Shown piece by piece: positions 41,666 through 52,744 of a stretch of DNA of 64,000 nt (its first letter is position 1; each line of letters begins with the position of its first letter). Both the position numbers and the translations under genes were made by a program. The DNA is taken from NCBI RefSeq assembly GCF_003846135.1, contig NZ_RHHM01000006.1, forward strand, positions 186,001-250,000, written 5' to 3'. Origin of the DNA: Erwinia psidii. Lineage in GTDB: Bacteria; Pseudomonadota; Gammaproteobacteria; Enterobacterales; Enterobacteriaceae. The notes below the pieces were generated by a model. It was not told where the DNA came from and ran no database searches. It saw only the letters and a program-made list of their open reading frames with translations.

Positions 41666-41694
41666 ACTATAGCGCCGAAAAAAACGCAGGGCAA
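41666..41694 (-). promoter_or_regulatory. ribB sigma-70 promoter
   Basis: On the minus strand, -35 TTGCCC and -10 TATAGT are separated by 17 bases. Transcription would start a few bases before the first riboswitch helix, so the whole RFN element is in the transcript. Confidence 0.75.
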
Positions 41695-41746
41695 CGGACA
41701 AAATCCGCAATAAGTTGTCCATTCTGCCGCATTGCAGTTTTCAGGT

Positions 41747-41774
41747 TTGTCCTTTACGGTTATGGCATTACAAT
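41747..41774 (+). promoter_or_regulatory. Probable ubiK promoter
   Basis: -35 TTGTCC and -10 TACAAT with a 16-base spacer, 32 bases upstream of the ubiK ATG, in the gap shared with divergent ribB. Confidence 0.55.
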
Positions 41775-41806
41775 TAGAGAAACTTTGCTGCTATCAGGAC
41801 GCCGCC

Positions 41807-42085
41807 ATGATCGACCCCAAAAAAATTGAACAACTCGCACGCCAGGTTCATGAGGCAATGCCGAAAGGAATACGCGAGTTTGGTGACGACATTGAAAACA
41901 AAATCCGTCAGACTTTACAATCACAGCTGACGCGACTGGACCTTGTGAACCGCGAAGAATTTGATGTGCAGACCCAGGTGCTGCTTCGCACCCGCGAGAA
42001 ACTGGCCGCGCTGGAGCAGCGTATTGCCGTACTTGAGGGCGGTAACGCAGCGGAACCCACAGCGAAAAGTGAAGAACAGCCATAA
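41807..42085 (+). CDS. ubiK: Ubiquinone biosynthesis accessory factor UbiK
   Basis: 92 residues from the ATG at 41807 (E. coli YqiC/UbiK 96). An upstream in-frame start would add 25 residues. It is a small BMFP-family accessory factor that helps the soluble UbiI/UbiH complex with lipid handling in aerobic ubiquinone synthesis. [38 protein letters not shown] and the C-terminal coiled coil [16 protein letters not shown] are conserved. AGGA lies upstream. Confidence 0.93.
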   Translation: MIDPKKIEQLARQVHEAMPKGIREFGDDIENKIRQTLQSQLTRLDLVNREEFDVQTQVLLRTREKLAALEQRIAVLEGGNAAEPTAKSEEQP

Positions 42086-42090
42086 CAGAA

Positions 42091-42113
42091 AAGGGCGATA
42101 GTTTATCGCCCTT
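42091..42113 (-). terminator. Terminator between ubiK and hldE
   Basis: AAGGGCGATA and TATCGCCCTT form a perfect 10-bp stem with a 3-base loop. On the minus strand it is followed by TTCTG, making a TTTTCTG end for hldE; it may also serve ubiK. Confidence 0.75.
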
Positions 42114-42148
42114 AACATTACGGTCTTACGCTTTCACTTTCTGCCCGG

Positions 42149-43576
42149 TCAGTGATTTGACCTGATAGCGTTGATAATGTTGGTTGTGGAGATGCCATCT
42201 TCAAAATTCAGCACCCGCACTTCCCCTCCGTTGGCCCAGACCTCTTTACTACCCGCAATATCTTCAGGTTTGTAGTCACCGCCTTTAACCAACAGGTCGG
42301 GCAGGATATCTGCAATCAGTCTCTGTGGTGTGTCCTCTTCAAACGACACTACCCAGTCCACCGCTTCGAGCGCACCCAGCACAATCATTCTGTTCACCAG
42401 TGGGTTGACCGGACGACTTTCACCTTTTAAACGTCTGGTGGAATCATCACTGTTAACCGCAACGACCAGCCGATCGCCGAGTTTGCGGGCATTGGCCAGA
42501 TAGGAAACGTGCCCGGCGTGCAGAATATCGAAGCAGCCATTGGTCATTACCACTTTCTCACCACGAAGACGGGCGAGGGCTACCGCCTCCCTGAGCTGCT
42601 CCTGGTTCATTACGCCAAAGCCTGATTCTGGCCGGGCGCGGATAGCATTCTCCAGTTCTACCGGTGAAACCGTGGATGTGCCAAGTTTTCCTACCACCAC
42701 ACCCGCCGCCGCGTTCGCCAAAAAACAGCTTTCTTCCAGCGAATTACCCGCTGCCAGTGCGGCAGCAAGGACACCGATAACCGTATCGCCCGCCCCCGTC
42801 ACATCGTAAACTTCCTGCGCCTGAGTTGGCAGATGGAATGGTTCTTTACCCGGCTGTAACAACGTCATGCCATTTTCTGAACGGGTGACCAGCAGCGCTG
42901 ACAGATCAAATTGCTGCATCAGTGCCATCCCCCTCGCCACGAGGTCAACGTCGTCTTTGCACTTACCCACCACCGCCTCAAATTCAGAAAGATTCGGCGT
43001 CAGGAGCGTCGCCCCCCGATAACGTTCGAAATCGGTTCCTTTCGGATCGACCAGCACCGGGACATTCGCCTCGCGAGCAATACGAATAATGTCTTGCACA
43101 CTTACCAGCGCGCCTTTGGCATAGTCAGATAACACCAGCGCACCAGCCTGCGGAAGTGCCTGACGAATACGCTGGTGCAGAGGTGCAACATCCACCCCCT
43201 CAAAGCCCTCTTCAAAATCCAGACGGATCAGCTGCTGGTTACGTGACAACACACGCAGCTTGGTAATGGTGGGATGAGTGGCAACCGCAACAAAATCGCA
43301 ATGCACGTTTACACCACTCAGACTCTCATCCAACGCCCGCGCCGCATCATCAACCCCGGTTAATCCAACCAGATGTGATTGGGCGCCCAGTGAGGCGATG
43401 TTCATCGCCACGTTGGCTGCGCCGCCCGGGCGCTCTTCAACGTTATCCACTTTAACCACCGGAACAGGTGCCTCAGGAGAAATACGGCTGGTCGGGCCGT
43501 ACCAGTAACGATCTAACATCACGTCGCCAACGACAAGAACACCCGCACGGTTAAAATCGGGCAGCGTAATTTTCAT
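42149..43576 (-). CDS. hldE: Bifunctional heptose kinase/adenylyltransferase
   Basis: 475 residues (E. coli HldE 477). It makes the ADP-heptose precursor of the lipopolysaccharide core. The N-terminal PfkB-type kinase domain (about 1-318) has [15 protein letters not shown] and [16 protein letters not shown]. The C-terminal nucleotidyltransferase (about 340-475) has [16 protein letters not shown] with the HxGH signature. It is last in ygiF-glnE-hldE, as in E. coli. Confidence 0.96.
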   Translation of the reverse strand: MKITLPDFNRAGVLVVGDVMLDRYWYGPTSRISPEAPVPVVKVDNVEERPGGAANVAMNIASLGAQSHLVGLTGVDDAARALDESLSGVNVHCDFVAVATHPTITKLRVLSRNQQLIRLDFEEGFEGVDVAPLHQRIRQALPQAGALVLSDYAKGALVSVQDIIRIAREANVPVLVDPKGTDFERYRGATLLTPNLSEFEAVVGKCKDDVDLVARGMALMQQFDLSALLVTRSENGMTLLQPGKEPFHLPTQAQEVYDVTGAGDTVIGVLAAALAAGNSLEESCFLANAAAGVVVGKLGTSTVSPVELENAIRARPESGFGVMNQEQLREAVALARLRGEKVVMTNGCFDILHAGHVSYLANARKLGDRLVVAVNSDDSTRRLKGESRPVNPLVNRMIVLGALEAVDWVVSFEEDTPQRLIADILPDLLVKGGDYKPEDIAGSKEVWANGGEVRVLNFEDGISTTNIINAIRSNH

Positions 43577-43680
43577 TCCAGATACTCCTGACCAGTGTCA
43601 AAAAAGATTGCGCGCGATAATAGCACAGACTGGGTAACACACACATTTCCCCTTAATTCCTGCAGCAGATGCCATTGAGA

Positions 43681-46533
43681 CTAGACGCTCTGCGCTTTAT
43701 CATCATCAAACCAGTACTGCCAGCTGGCGTTCACCACCGTTTTCTCCGCCGTAAACCGTTCAGGAGGTACCTGTCCCGGCTGCTGCTGTAGGGCCAGATG
43801 ATGCAGTTCGTTGCGCAACGTAACCCAGGCATGAGTAAGCGTCATTGCCTCATCGTCGTCAATCCGACCATTTTCCGCCATCTGCGCCAGAATACGCACG
43901 TTATCAGACCAGTGCGCCAGTCTGGGGTCCTCACACGCATAGCGTAAGACAAGATATTGGGTGATGAATTCAATATCAGTGATACCACCGCGATCGGCTT
44001 TAATGTCCCAGCGATCTTTATATTTGCTACCGAGGTGAGTGCGCATTTTCTCTCTCATCTCCCGCACCTCTTTTTTCAGCGTCTGTTCGTCACGTGGCAG
44101 GCATAAAACAGCACGACGAATCCGGTCAAACTTGTCACTCAGCGCCACATCACCAAATACGATACGCGCTCTCACCAGCGCCTGATGTTCCCAGGTCCAG
44201 GCCTCATTACGCTGGTACTCATCAAACGCATCGAAGGTGCTGACCAACATACCCGCTGCACCGGAAGGACGCAGGCGGGCATCCACCTCGTACAGAATGC
44301 CGGACGACGTGCGGGTACTGAACAGATGCATCACCCGCTGGGCCAGTCGAAGGTAAAACTGTCTGCCATCAATGTTGCGCTCACCCGTCGTGATGACCTC
44401 AGCAGGGCAGTCATGCAGAAAAACCAGATCCAAATCGGAACTGTAGCCCAGCTCCCAGCCGCCCAGTTTTCCATAGCCAATAACCGCGAAACCGCGCGCC
44501 TGCTCATCGTCAAGATGTGCAGGTCGCCCATAACGCTGTACCATCATCTGCCAGGCCTGCTGCACAACCTGCTCAATAATCGCTTCAGCCAGCCAGGTAA
44601 GGTGATCGCTCACTTTCATCACAGGCAGCGTTCCGGCGATGTCTGCCGCAGCAATACGCAGGTGCTGTGCCAGCTTGAACTGCCGCAGCGCCTCAAGCTG
44701 CTGCTCCTCATCCTCTTCCGGGATGCGCAACAAATACTGACGCAGTTCGCAGCGATAAGCATCTGTCGCCGTCGGATGATACAGCGTCGCGGGATCGAGC
44801 AATTCATCCAGCAACAAAGGGTATCGTGCCAGCTGGCTGGCGATCATTGGCGATGCGGCACACAGGCGGATCAGGTGTTTTAACGCGCCATGATACTCGG
44901 TCAATAGCTCCAGATAGGTTGTCCGTGTGACAATCCCCAGTAGCAGAGGTGTCAGTCGATGCAGAATGATATCCGCATCGTCACGTGGGCAGACTTCGCA
45001 CAGCAAACGAGGCATCAGTTGGTCCAGCGCCTGACGGCCTCGTGGGCCAATCGTGCGCTTATCAACATCCTGATGGAAAGCAGAGATAGTTTGTAGCAGG
45101 CGCTTACTTACTTTTGCATTCATCTGTGGCACCAGTGGTGCCAGCTCAGTTTCTTCCATACGATCCTGCCACAGCAGGCCATACTCCCCATTCACCTGGT
45201 TTTCACCCGCTTCCGGCGCGTCATCACCAATCAACTCGTCAAAAATAGCGCGGACAGACGCCATATGCTGTTCCAGCTGTTGATGCAGTGCAGGCCATGA
45301 CGCCGAAGCCATCGCCCATGCAAGGCGCTCACGGTTCAGTGGATCAACGGGCAGTGTCTGGGTCTGTTCATCGTTGATGCTCTGCAACAGGTTTTCCAGA
45401 CGGCGCAAAAAAAGGTAGGCTTCGCTAAGCTGGCATGTCTGCTCAGACGACAGCAGATTAAGTTCACCAATAGCCCGTAGGGCGGGTAACAGCGCTCGCT
45501 GTTGCAGGCTACGTTCACGCCCACCGCGGATTAGCTGAAAAACCTGCACAATAAACTCGATTTCCCGAATACCGCCTGCACCCAGTTTAATGTTATCAAT
45601 CAGGCCACGCCGCCGCACTTCACGGGCTATCATACTTTTCATATTACGCAGCGACTGGATCACGCTGAAATCAATGTAGCGCCGGTAAACAAACGGGCGG
45701 AGCATGTGCTGTAGCTCCCGACTCCAGCGGTCATCTGCATTTCCCATCAGCCGGGCTTTTACCATCGCATAGCGTTCCCAGTCACGTCCCTGCTCCTGGT
45801 AGTAGTCTTCCAGCGCGGCAAAACTCAACACCAACGGGCCGCTGTCGCCAAAAGGACGCAGCCGCATATCCACGCGATAAACGAAACCATCTGCGGTGGG
45901 CTGATCGAGGACTTTAATCAGGCGCTGCCCCAGTCGGGTAAAAAATTGCGCGTTATCCAGTTCACGACGGCCGCCTGTCGTCGTACCATTTTCTGGCCAG
46001 ATGAAAATCAGATCGATATCAGACGAAAAATTCAGTTCACCACCGCCCAGCTTACCCATCCCCAGGATCAGTAGCGGCTGAGCTTCACCGGCCGCGTTAA
46101 CCGGCGTGCCCCATTCCCGACAGCATGCCTGCCACAACCACTCCTTTGCCGCGACAATCAGCGTCTCTGCCAGTACGCTGAGCTGCTGAAGTGATGCTGC
46201 CGTGCTGCTGATTGCCAGCGTCTGCATCCACGCGATGCGGGTGAGCATATGACGGCGAAACAGTCGCAGTTGCCGCATCAGGGCATGTTCATCGCTGACT
46301 GAAACCAGTTCCGCCGCCAGCCAGCGCGCGTAGTGTTGCCACTCATCCTCTGCGGGCGCGTTCTCTCGCAGTGAATCAAGCCACTCCGGGTGGCGAACCA
46401 GGTTTTCGCTGATAAAGTCACTGAAAGCCAGCACGGCCTGCTCGGTGGCATTTAGCGGTCCCGCTGCCGTGGTAAGGCGCAAAACCTGCTCTGCTAACCT
46501 TTCAGGTAGTAACAATGAGGGTGATGGCAACAT
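43681..46533 (-). CDS. glnE: Glutamine synthetase adenylyltransferase/deadenylase
   Basis: 950 residues (E. coli 946). It adenylylates and deadenylylates glutamine synthetase in response to PII. Two nucleotidyltransferase domains each show a metal site: [14 protein letters not shown] (N-terminal deadenylase) and [18 protein letters not shown] (C-terminal adenylylase). The linker has [15 protein letters not shown]. The first ~50 residues differ from E. coli. AGGGAG precedes the ATG. Confidence 0.96.
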   Translation of the reverse strand: MLPSPSLLLPERLAEQVLRLTTAAGPLNATEQAVLAFSDFISENLVRHPEWLDSLRENAPAEDEWQHYARWLAAELVSVSDEHALMRQLRLFRRHMLTRIAWMQTLAISSTAASLQQLSVLAETLIVAAKEWLWQACCREWGTPVNAAGEAQPLLILGMGKLGGGELNFSSDIDLIFIWPENGTTTGGRRELDNAQFFTRLGQRLIKVLDQPTADGFVYRVDMRLRPFGDSGPLVLSFAALEDYYQEQGRDWERYAMVKARLMGNADDRWSRELQHMLRPFVYRRYIDFSVIQSLRNMKSMIAREVRRRGLIDNIKLGAGGIREIEFIVQVFQLIRGGRERSLQQRALLPALRAIGELNLLSSEQTCQLSEAYLFLRRLENLLQSINDEQTQTLPVDPLNRERLAWAMASASWPALHQQLEQHMASVRAIFDELIGDDAPEAGENQVNGEYGLLWQDRMEETELAPLVPQMNAKVSKRLLQTISAFHQDVDKRTIGPRGRQALDQLMPRLLCEVCPRDDADIILHRLTPLLLGIVTRTTYLELLTEYHGALKHLIRLCAASPMIASQLARYPLLLDELLDPATLYHPTATDAYRCELRQYLLRIPEEDEEQQLEALRQFKLAQHLRIAAADIAGTLPVMKVSDHLTWLAEAIIEQVVQQAWQMMVQRYGRPAHLDDEQARGFAVIGYGKLGGWELGYSSDLDLVFLHDCPAEVITTGERNIDGRQFYLRLAQRVMHLFSTRTSSGILYEVDARLRPSGAAGMLVSTFDAFDEYQRNEAWTWEHQALVRARIVFGDVALSDKFDRIRRAVLCLPRDEQTLKKEVREMREKMRTHLGSKYKDRWDIKADRGGITDIEFITQYLVLRYACEDPRLAHWSDNVRILAQMAENGRIDDDEAMTLTHAWVTLRNELHHLALQQQPGQVPPERFTAEKTVVNASWQYWFDDDKAQSV

Positions 46534-46582
46534 AAAGGCTCCCTGAATGCGTTATGTCAACCTGCCGCGTATGCGGCCAGGT

Positions 46583-47887
46583 TCAGATGTTGCCGTTCTT
46601 CCAGAAGACAGCCTGCTTCATGGCCTGACGACACTGGCTCTCCAGCCAGACTTCCTGCCCGGATTCGATAGCCTGAGCCAGTTGCTGCCAGTTATTGAGC
46701 CAGCTATCCACCGCGGCAGGATCGTAAGCACCCGCAAGTAAACGAGTTGCCAGCAACTGCCTATGCAGCCGGGGCAGTTTGTCCTGATATTCATTCAGCT
46801 GATGCACTCGCCCGAAGACGTCTTTCAAATCAGCAGAGATACGACCCAGCATAATATCACTGAAACGCTTGAAGGAGCTTTGTAAGCGACCGTTGGTGTT
46901 AGCATCAACGAAATTGCGCCAGCGCTCGCTGGCCAGCCAGTCAGTAAGCGCTAACTGGGTTTGCAGCCAGAGCGGACTGAAGCAAAGCGTTTCTGCCGGC
47001 ACCGTATCATCCAGCAGGGACAGTTCCAGGCTTGCCAGCAACTGGCGAAGTTCACCACTGGCTTTACGTGGAACCAACCCACCAAACAGCGAAAAAGTCT
47101 GACGCAGGGTTTCCAGCGCCTGATAAATTTCACCCCGCGCGGCCCGGTTGCCACCAAGCCAGAGTTCTTCGTGATACTGCCACTGACTCAGCGCCAGCAT
47201 AAAAGCAGCACGCATACCCTGCTCAACCGTGGCTTTCGGTTCTGTTGTCATTACCGGAACAGGACGCAGGTCACGAGGCGGATTACCTTTTGCCAGCGCA
47301 TAACCTCTGGCTGCCTTACTCAGGCTACCCAGCCGCAATCCTCCCACCACGGTCAGCTCGGCCGCAAAGGCCAGCAGATCATCGCGCTGACCACTTTTCA
47401 GTTCCAGCTCAATTTCGTTCAGCGCTTCGCTGCGTTCACCGGCGACAATCTTACCGGTATCAAAAGCCACTTCGATCTCGCTGTTAAGGTAAGTAACCAC
47501 CCACTTTTCACGCACAAAATGGGTGCTGAACAGTGGATTAAGTTGCCGCTGTAAAGCAGCAACATCGCAGCCTTCTGGCCAGATCCCGAGGGGTAGTCTG
47601 AAAAGATCCAGCACCGGTTTTTCCACCGGCACATTGTATTCCGGTCGCTGGTGCAGGCCACCAACCGTTTGCCCTGCAGTTTTCAGCGTCATCTCATAGC
47701 GGTCGCCAAAACCGCGAATACGCAATCCCATATCCCATTGCCGTAGCTGGCTGTCTGCCGTCTCGTAGTAGATATTGCTCAGTTTTTGCCCTGAACCGTG
47801 CTGATGCGGCCAGCCAGCCAACAGAACGGGTATTTTTTGTGCACCTTCAGGCGTGGCAATGAACTTTAATTCGATTTCGATGGTCAT
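46583..47887 (-). CDS. ygiF: Inorganic triphosphatase (CYTH-CHAD protein)
   Basis: 434 residues (E. coli YgiF 433). The N-terminal CYTH tunnel domain (about 1-200) begins with MTIEIELKFIA, the ExExK signature, and hydrolyses tripolyphosphate. The C-terminal CHAD domain (about 215-434) is helical with conserved histidines and arginines expected to bind polyphosphate (KRFSDIMLGRISADLK, RVHQLNEYQDKL). First gene of ygiF-glnE-hldE. Confidence 0.93.
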   Translation of the reverse strand: MTIEIELKFIATPEGAQKIPVLLAGWPHQHGSGQKLSNIYYETADSQLRQWDMGLRIRGFGDRYEMTLKTAGQTVGGLHQRPEYNVPVEKPVLDLFRLPLGIWPEGCDVAALQRQLNPLFSTHFVREKWVVTYLNSEIEVAFDTGKIVAGERSEALNEIELELKSGQRDDLLAFAAELTVVGGLRLGSLSKAARGYALAKGNPPRDLRPVPVMTTEPKATVEQGMRAAFMLALSQWQYHEELWLGGNRAARGEIYQALETLRQTFSLFGGLVPRKASGELRQLLASLELSLLDDTVPAETLCFSPLWLQTQLALTDWLASERWRNFVDANTNGRLQSSFKRFSDIMLGRISADLKDVFGRVHQLNEYQDKLPRLHRQLLATRLLAGAYDPAAVDSWLNNWQQLAQAIESGQEVWLESQCRQAMKQAVFWKNGNI

Positions 47888-48092
47888 ATTTTTTTATCAG
47901 TTAGTTACCGGCATGGTCAGTACGTTATCACGGTGAAGAGTAATGCAGAAATGCCGAGGCTGTCCTGACTTTACTGGCATTTTGCGTGTTGTTTCGCAGG
48001 AGAGAGACCAGGACAGTTCTCATTCAGCTTTGTGCGTGCCCCTCTCAGACTGTGCCATCACTTTTGTTGAGAACTTACGTAAAAGATATCGA

Positions 48093-48713
48093 ATGAAAAA
48101 AACGCATCTTATTGGTCTTACTGTACTGACTTTCAGCGTTGCCGCATCCGTTCACGCCGAAGAAAAACGCTACATTTCTGACGAGCTTTCAACCTGGGTG
48201 CGCAGTGGTCCCAGCGACAGCTATCGTCTGGTGGGTACTCTCAATGCAGGGGAAGAAGTCGCCTTGCTACAAACCGATGACAGTACGCATTATGCTCAAA
48301 TACGTGATGCTAATGGCCGTACAACCTGGATACCGCAGGCGCAGTTAAGCCAGCAACCCAGTATCCGCACCCGCGTTCCACAGCTTGAACAGCAGGTTAA
48401 AGATCTGACCGATAAGCTTTCAAATATCGACAACAGCTGGAACCAACGCACCGCGGAAATGCAGAAAAAAGTAGCGGGCAGCGACAGTGCTATCAACAGT
48501 CTGAAGGATGAAAATCAGAAACTGAAAAACGAGCTTATTGTGGCACAGAAAAAAGTCAGCGCCGCGAATGTTCAGCTCGATGATAAACAACGCACCATTA
48601 TAATGCAGTGGTTTATGTACGGTGGCGGCGTTGCCGGCGTTGGCCTGTTACTTGGACTGTTCCTTCCCCACATGATCCCAAGCCGCAAAAAGAAAGACCG
48701 TTGGATGAACTGA
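48093..48713 (+). CDS. ygiM: SH3-domain membrane protein YgiM
   Basis: 206 residues from the ATG at 48093, the same length as E. coli YgiM; the longer frame from 47943 adds 50 unlikely residues. The signal peptide ends in VHA. A bacterial SH3 domain (about 25-90: STWVRSGPSDSYRLVGTL, TTWIPQAQLS) is followed by a coiled coil (about 95-170) and a C-terminal transmembrane helix (about 175-198) with a basic tail. The molecular role is not known. It is divergent from ygiF. Confidence 0.9.
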   Translation: MKKTHLIGLTVLTFSVAASVHAEEKRYISDELSTWVRSGPSDSYRLVGTLNAGEEVALLQTDDSTHYAQIRDANGRTTWIPQAQLSQQPSIRTRVPQLEQQVKDLTDKLSNIDNSWNQRTAEMQKKVAGSDSAINSLKDENQKLKNELIVAQKKVSAANVQLDDKQRTIIMQWFMYGGGVAGVGLLLGLFLPHMIPSRKKKDRWMN

Positions 48714-48763
48714 TTTTATTTCTTTGTTCACCGTCAGACTGTTCATCCGTTGAGTTAAGTAGC

Positions 48764-48802
48764 ACGGTTACCGACATGCTTCGATGTCCGTAACCGTCTT
48801 TT
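48764..48802 (+). terminator. ygiM terminator
   Basis: ACGGTTACCGACAT and ATGTCCGTAACCGT pair with a single mismatch over 14 bp around a GCTTCG loop, followed by CTTTTC, about 50 bases past the stop. Confidence 0.75.
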
Positions 48803-48893
48803 CTGGCGTCACGTTTCTTCCCTTTCCCGCAGCAATGTGGCAGCTTCTCCACTTCGCGTATGATGTCCTGACCAATCAGTGAGGAGCACAGTA

Positions 48894-50141
48894 GTGAAGA
48901 TTTATCTTGTTGGTGGCGCGGTACGCGATGCCCTGTTAGATCTGCCGGTCAAAGACAGGGACTGGGTGGTGGTCGGCGCCTCCCCCGAAGAGATGTTGCA
49001 GCAGGGCTACCAACAGGTGGGGCGTGATTTCCCGGTGTTCCTGCACCCCAGCACTCAGCAGGAATATGCACTGGCCCGCACTGAACGCAAGCACGGCAGT
49101 GGCTATACCGGCTTTGTCTGTTATTCCGCCCCGGATGTCACCCTCGAACAGGACTTACAGCGTCGAGACCTGACCATCAATGCCATCGCCCAGGATCAGG
49201 ATGGCAGCTATTACGACCCCTGCGGCGGCCGCAATGATTTGGCACAACGGCTGCTCCGTCACGTTTCTCCTGCCTTTAATGAAGATCCGCTGCGGGTACT
49301 ACGTGTGGCACGCTTTGCGGCTCGCTTTGCGCACCTGAATTTTACCGTGGCGGATGAGACACTGGCGTTGATGCGTGCAATGGCTGAGAGTGGGGAGCTG
49401 AACACCCTGACAGCTGAACGGGTGTGGAAAGAGACGGAAAAAGCGCTGGAAACCCCTCATCCTGAGGTCTACTTTCAGCTGTTGCGCGATTGCGGCGCAC
49501 TGGCAGTGCTTTTTCCTGAACTTGACAACCTTTATGGCGTTCCGGCACCGGCAAGATGGCATCCCGAAATCGATACGGGTGTGCATACGCTGATGACCCT
49601 GGCTATGGCTGCCCGGCTTAGTGAAGAGGTCGCCGTCCGTTTTGCCACCCTTTTTCATGACGTGGGCAAAGCGCTAACTCCCCGTGAAAAATGGCCCAGT
49701 CACCATGGTCATGGGCTGGCCGGTGTCCCGCTGGTAGAAAACCTGTGTCGGCGATTACGGGTTCCCAATGCGCTACGGGATCTGGCTCTGCTGGTGGCTG
49801 AGTTCCACGATCTGATCCATGTGGTTGAGCGACAGACTCCTGAGACGCTGGTTGCCCTCTTTGACCGTATTGATGCCTGGCGAAAACCACATCGGGTGGA
49901 GCAGATTGCCCTGACCAGCGAGGCTGATGTCCGTGGTCGTGCTGGGTTTGAGCATAAGACTTATCCGCAGGGGAACTATCTGCGTGAAGCCTTTGCGTTG
50001 ACGCAGAATGTCCCCATAAAAGAAGTGGTCGCGGCAGGCTATAAGGGAGCAGAAGTTCGCGAAGAGTTAACCAAAAGACGCATTGCCATGCTGAGACAGT
50101 GGCAAGAAAACCACCCGCTATCCAGAACCGAAATGAAGTGA
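48894..50141 (+). CDS. cca: Multifunctional CCA tRNA nucleotidyltransferase
   Basis: 415 residues from a GTG at 48894 (E. coli Cca 412). GGAG lies eight bases before it and the protein then starts [15 protein letters not shown], as in the family; the GTG at 48879 would add five odd residues. It adds and repairs the CCA tail of tRNAs. The catalytic metal motif is [16 protein letters not shown] and [12 protein letters not shown] follows. The HD phosphohydrolase domain, found in this bacterial type, is seen as [13 protein letters not shown]. It is convergent with uppP. Confidence 0.95.
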   Translation: MKIYLVGGAVRDALLDLPVKDRDWVVVGASPEEMLQQGYQQVGRDFPVFLHPSTQQEYALARTERKHGSGYTGFVCYSAPDVTLEQDLQRRDLTINAIAQDQDGSYYDPCGGRNDLAQRLLRHVSPAFNEDPLRVLRVARFAARFAHLNFTVADETLALMRAMAESGELNTLTAERVWKETEKALETPHPEVYFQLLRDCGALAVLFPELDNLYGVPAPARWHPEIDTGVHTLMTLAMAARLSEEVAVRFATLFHDVGKALTPREKWPSHHGHGLAGVPLVENLCRRLRVPNALRDLALLVAEFHDLIHVVERQTPETLVALFDRIDAWRKPHRVEQIALTSEADVRGRAGFEHKTYPQGNYLREAFALTQNVPIKEVVAAGYKGAEVREELTKRRIAMLRQWQENHPLSRTEMK

Positions 50142-50244
50142 CCTCCACCGGGAGACAGGCTTGTCTGCCGGCATGAGGTCACTGCCCCTAACTCGCCGGA
50201 TATCCAACTTTTGGGGAATTCTTCATGCGGGTTGGTGCTTGTTT

Positions 50245-51069
50245 TCAGATCTGAACAAAGAGAAACCAGACCCCAATCGCCACAATGAAGCGATAGATAG
50301 CAAAAGGCACAAAAGAGATATTCTGGATCAGTTTCAGGAACACCTTAATGGCAATCAGCGCGACAATAAAGGCGGTGATAAAGCCAACGGCAAACATTGG
50401 CAAATCTGCCAGGCTTAAAAAGCCCCTGCTCTTATACAGGTCGAGAACAGTGGCGCCCAGCATCATCGGTACAGCAAGGATGAAAGAGAACTCCGATGCC
50501 GCATACCGACTCACGCCCATAAGCATCCCGCCAGAGATGGTGGCCCCGGAACGGGAGAAGCCAGGCCATAACGCCAGACACTGGAAACAGCCAATCACAA
50601 ACGCCTGCCGGTATGTCATATCATCAATCCCGACAGCTTTGGGCTGCTTTGGTTTGAGAAATTCAGCCGCCAGCAGCAGCACACCACCGACCACCAGCGC
50701 ATACATCACGTTCACCGGATTAAATAACAATTTAATTTTATCGTGGAAAATCAGACCAATGACCACGGCTGGCACCATACCCAACAGAATGTGGATCAGG
50801 GTCAGATGACCTTTACCCGTACCCTCATGTGGAACTTTACCAAAATGGATACCGATCAGTCCGAATAAGCGACGCCAGAACATCACTACCACGGCCAGAA
50901 TAGAGCCCAGCTGAATAACGACTTCAAAGGTATCTGCCTTGTCTCCTTCAAACCCAAGCAGATGACCAACAATAATCATATGCCCGGTGGAAGAGACAGG
51001 CAGAAACTCTGTTAATCCCTCAACAATGCCCAGTATTGCTGCCACCCATAGCTGATGTAGATCTGCCAT
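50245..51069 (-). CDS. uppP: Undecaprenyl-diphosphatase
   Basis: 274 residues from the ATG at 51069, with AGGGG upstream; the preceding TTG is discarded. An inner-membrane BacA-type enzyme that recycles undecaprenyl pyrophosphate to the lipid carrier for peptidoglycan synthesis. Signature regions are [19 protein letters not shown] and [18 protein letters not shown], with several membrane helices. It is convergent with cca. Confidence 0.96.
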   Translation of the reverse strand: MADLHQLWVAAILGIVEGLTEFLPVSSTGHMIIVGHLLGFEGDKADTFEVVIQLGSILAVVVMFWRRLFGLIGIHFGKVPHEGTGKGHLTLIHILLGMVPAVVIGLIFHDKIKLLFNPVNVMYALVVGGVLLLAAEFLKPKQPKAVGIDDMTYRQAFVIGCFQCLALWPGFSRSGATISGGMLMGVSRYAASEFSFILAVPMMLGATVLDLYKSRGFLSLADLPMFAVGFITAFIVALIAIKVFLKLIQNISFVPFAIYRFIVAIGVWFLFVQI

Positions 51070-51212
51070 CAAATACCCCTATCCGCTAAAAAAAACATTA
51101 AAAAGGCGGTCGCTGTATGCTACCGCCGAAATTTTGTCAGCCCTGGGTTAGGCCAACCTTAAGACAGTCCATAATGTCGTTCGCTTTAAGTGTGATGGCA
51201 ATCACTCTGACT

Positions 51213-51572
51213 TTATTTCGGATTAGTCCCGCGCTCAATAATTACTCCCACCTGAGTGGCATGGGCAACTGCGCCAGGTTTGCTGAGTTTGATACGCACC
51301 CAGGGGGTAGCGAACTGCGTCAGTAATAAGCTGGCAACCTCTTCCGCCACCCGCTCCACCAGCGCGAACCTGCCGCTGGCTACATAATTAATAATGGCCT
51401 CAGAGACCTCGGCGTAGCTCAGGCAGTCTTTCACATCATCGCTGGCCGCTGCCTGACGATTGTCCCAGGCGAGTTCAACATCGAACACCAGCTTTTGCTG
51501 AATGGTTTGTTCCCAGTCATAGACACCAATGGTGGTGATGATGGAAAGTTGTTCTATAAATACGATATCCAT
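51213..51572 (-). CDS. folB: Dihydroneopterin aldolase
   Basis: 119 residues (E. coli FolB 122). It converts dihydroneopterin to 6-hydroxymethyl-dihydropterin in folate synthesis. Typical blocks are MDIVFIEQLSIITTIGVYDW, SYAEVSEAIINYV, FALVERVAEEVASLLL and RIKLSKPGAV. It is divergent from plsY. Confidence 0.95.
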   Translation of the reverse strand: MDIVFIEQLSIITTIGVYDWEQTIQQKLVFDVELAWDNRQAAASDDVKDCLSYAEVSEAIINYVASGRFALVERVAEEVASLLLTQFATPWVRIKLSKPGAVAHATQVGVIIERGTNPK

Positions 51573-51679
51573 GATGTCACTCTCTGTTTTTGTGGTTGCC
51601 GGATACCACTTCCAGCATTTTATGCGTATTATCCACAGATGATGAGTTCAAAACGACCCCAGCAAGATGGAACGGTGTT

Positions 51680-52276
51680 ATGAGTGTATTCGCGCTTGGT
51701 ATGATTGTTTTCGCGTATCTTTGCGGCTCTGTTTCCAGCGCAATTCTGGTGTGCCGACTGTTCAGATTACCGGATCCCCGTCAGCATGGTTCCGGCAATC
51801 CCGGTGCGACTAACGTATTACGCATTGGTGGCAAGGTTCCGGCGCTGGCTGTGCTGTTTTTCGATATTCTCAAAGGTATGCTGCCTGTCTGGCTGGCTTA
51901 CCATTACGGCGTCAGCCCGTTTTATCTTGGTCTGACGGCCATCGCAGCCTGCCTTGGCCACATTTATCCGGTATTCTTTCACTTCAAAGGCGGAAAAGGC
52001 GTTGCCACCGCCTTTGGTGCCATCGCGCCAATAGGATGGGATTTGACCGGATTGATGACCGGAACCTGGCTGCTGACCGTGTTGCTGAGCGGCTACTCTT
52101 CGCTGGGGGCCATTATCAGTGCACTGATTGCACCGTTTTACGTCTGGTGGTTTAAACCACAGTTCACCTTTCCCGTCGCCATGCTCTCGTGTCTGGTCCT
52201 GCTACGTCATCACGACAATATTCAGCGACTGTGGCGCAGGCAGGAACCGAAAATATGGAAGAAAACACGAAAATAG
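51680..52276 (+). CDS. plsY: Acyl-phosphate:glycerol-3-phosphate acyltransferase
   Basis: 198 residues from the ATG at 51680 (E. coli PlsY 205), chosen because the family starts just before the first membrane helix. Five membrane segments are seen. The three active-site loops are [32 protein letters not shown] and the C-terminal RHHDNIQRL. It starts membrane phospholipid synthesis by acylating glycerol-3-phosphate. Confidence 0.95.
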   Translation: MSVFALGMIVFAYLCGSVSSAILVCRLFRLPDPRQHGSGNPGATNVLRIGGKVPALAVLFFDILKGMLPVWLAYHYGVSPFYLGLTAIAACLGHIYPVFFHFKGGKGVATAFGAIAPIGWDLTGLMTGTWLLTVLLSGYSSLGAIISALIAPFYVWWFKPQFTFPVAMLSCLVLLRHHDNIQRLWRRQEPKIWKKTRK

Positions 52277-52312
52277 CGTTTTAAAACATACAATTACTCA
52301 GATAGCACCTCT

Positions 52313-52341
52313 TTGAAATACCCTGTTGTAATCATTATAAT
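52313..52341 (+). promoter_or_regulatory. Near-consensus sigma-70 promoter of the microcin-like gene
   Basis: -35 TTGAAA and -10 TATAAT with exactly 17 bases between them, about 65 bases before the start codon at 52406. Eleven of the twelve hexamer bases match consensus, so strong expression is likely. Confidence 0.8.
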
Positions 52342-52405
52342 AATCACACCACTCAATTGAATGGTATGAATTAGCCTCAATAAAACTGATTACAAGGAGT
52401 TGTAA

Positions 52406-52693
52406 ATGAGAGAATTATCGCTGCAGGAAGTGTCTCAGGTTAACGGTGCAGGTGTTATTCAGGACACATTAAGCAGCGTTGGTGGAAAAATCGGCAACAG
52501 TTTATATGGGCTGATTTCAAATATAACCATTGAAGTTCCAGTCCTCGGAAGTGTCTCTTTAGGTTCCATACTGCCCGATGCTGGCGCGAGTCTGGGCTCC
52601 AGCATCGGTAGCCAGATTGGCGGAACCGTTGAAAACCTACTTGCCAGCATTCCTGTCATCGGTTCCTGGCTGAACAGCTTGCTGGGTAACTAA
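52406..52693 (+). CDS. Candidate microcin precursor with double-glycine-type leader
   Basis: 95 residues, with AAGGAG upstream. The N terminus MRELSLQEVSQVNGAG has the pattern of leaders cut by C39 peptidase ABC exporters (M-R-x-L-[ST]-x-x-E-[VL]-x-x-V-x-G-[GA]), with cleavage expected after Gly14-Ala15. The remaining ~80 residues are Gly/Ser/Leu/Ile-rich, hydrophobic, without Cys and with only two acidic-basic patches, as in class II microcins (LGSILPDAGASLGSSIGSQI, SWLNSLLGN end). No exporter or immunity gene is adjacent. It is inserted between plsY and tsaD, neighbours of core function. An unrelated membrane peptide remains possible. Confidence 0.65.
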   Translation: MRELSLQEVSQVNGAGVIQDTLSSVGGKIGNSLYGLISNITIEVPVLGSVSLGSILPDAGASLGSSIGSQIGGTVENLLASIPVIGSWLNSLLGN

Positions 52694-52712
52694 CAGACTC
52701 ACACAAGACTAT

Positions 52713-52737
52713 GCGCCATCGCCTTTAGCGATGGCGC
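52713..52737. terminator. Hairpin between the microcin-like gene and tsaD
   Basis: GCGCCATCGC and GCGATGGCGC form a perfect 10-bp stem with a 5-base loop in the short gap between the two convergent genes. No T tract is present on either strand, so it may act as a bidirectional barrier rather than a simple terminator. Confidence 0.5.
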
Positions 52738-52744
52738 TATGACA

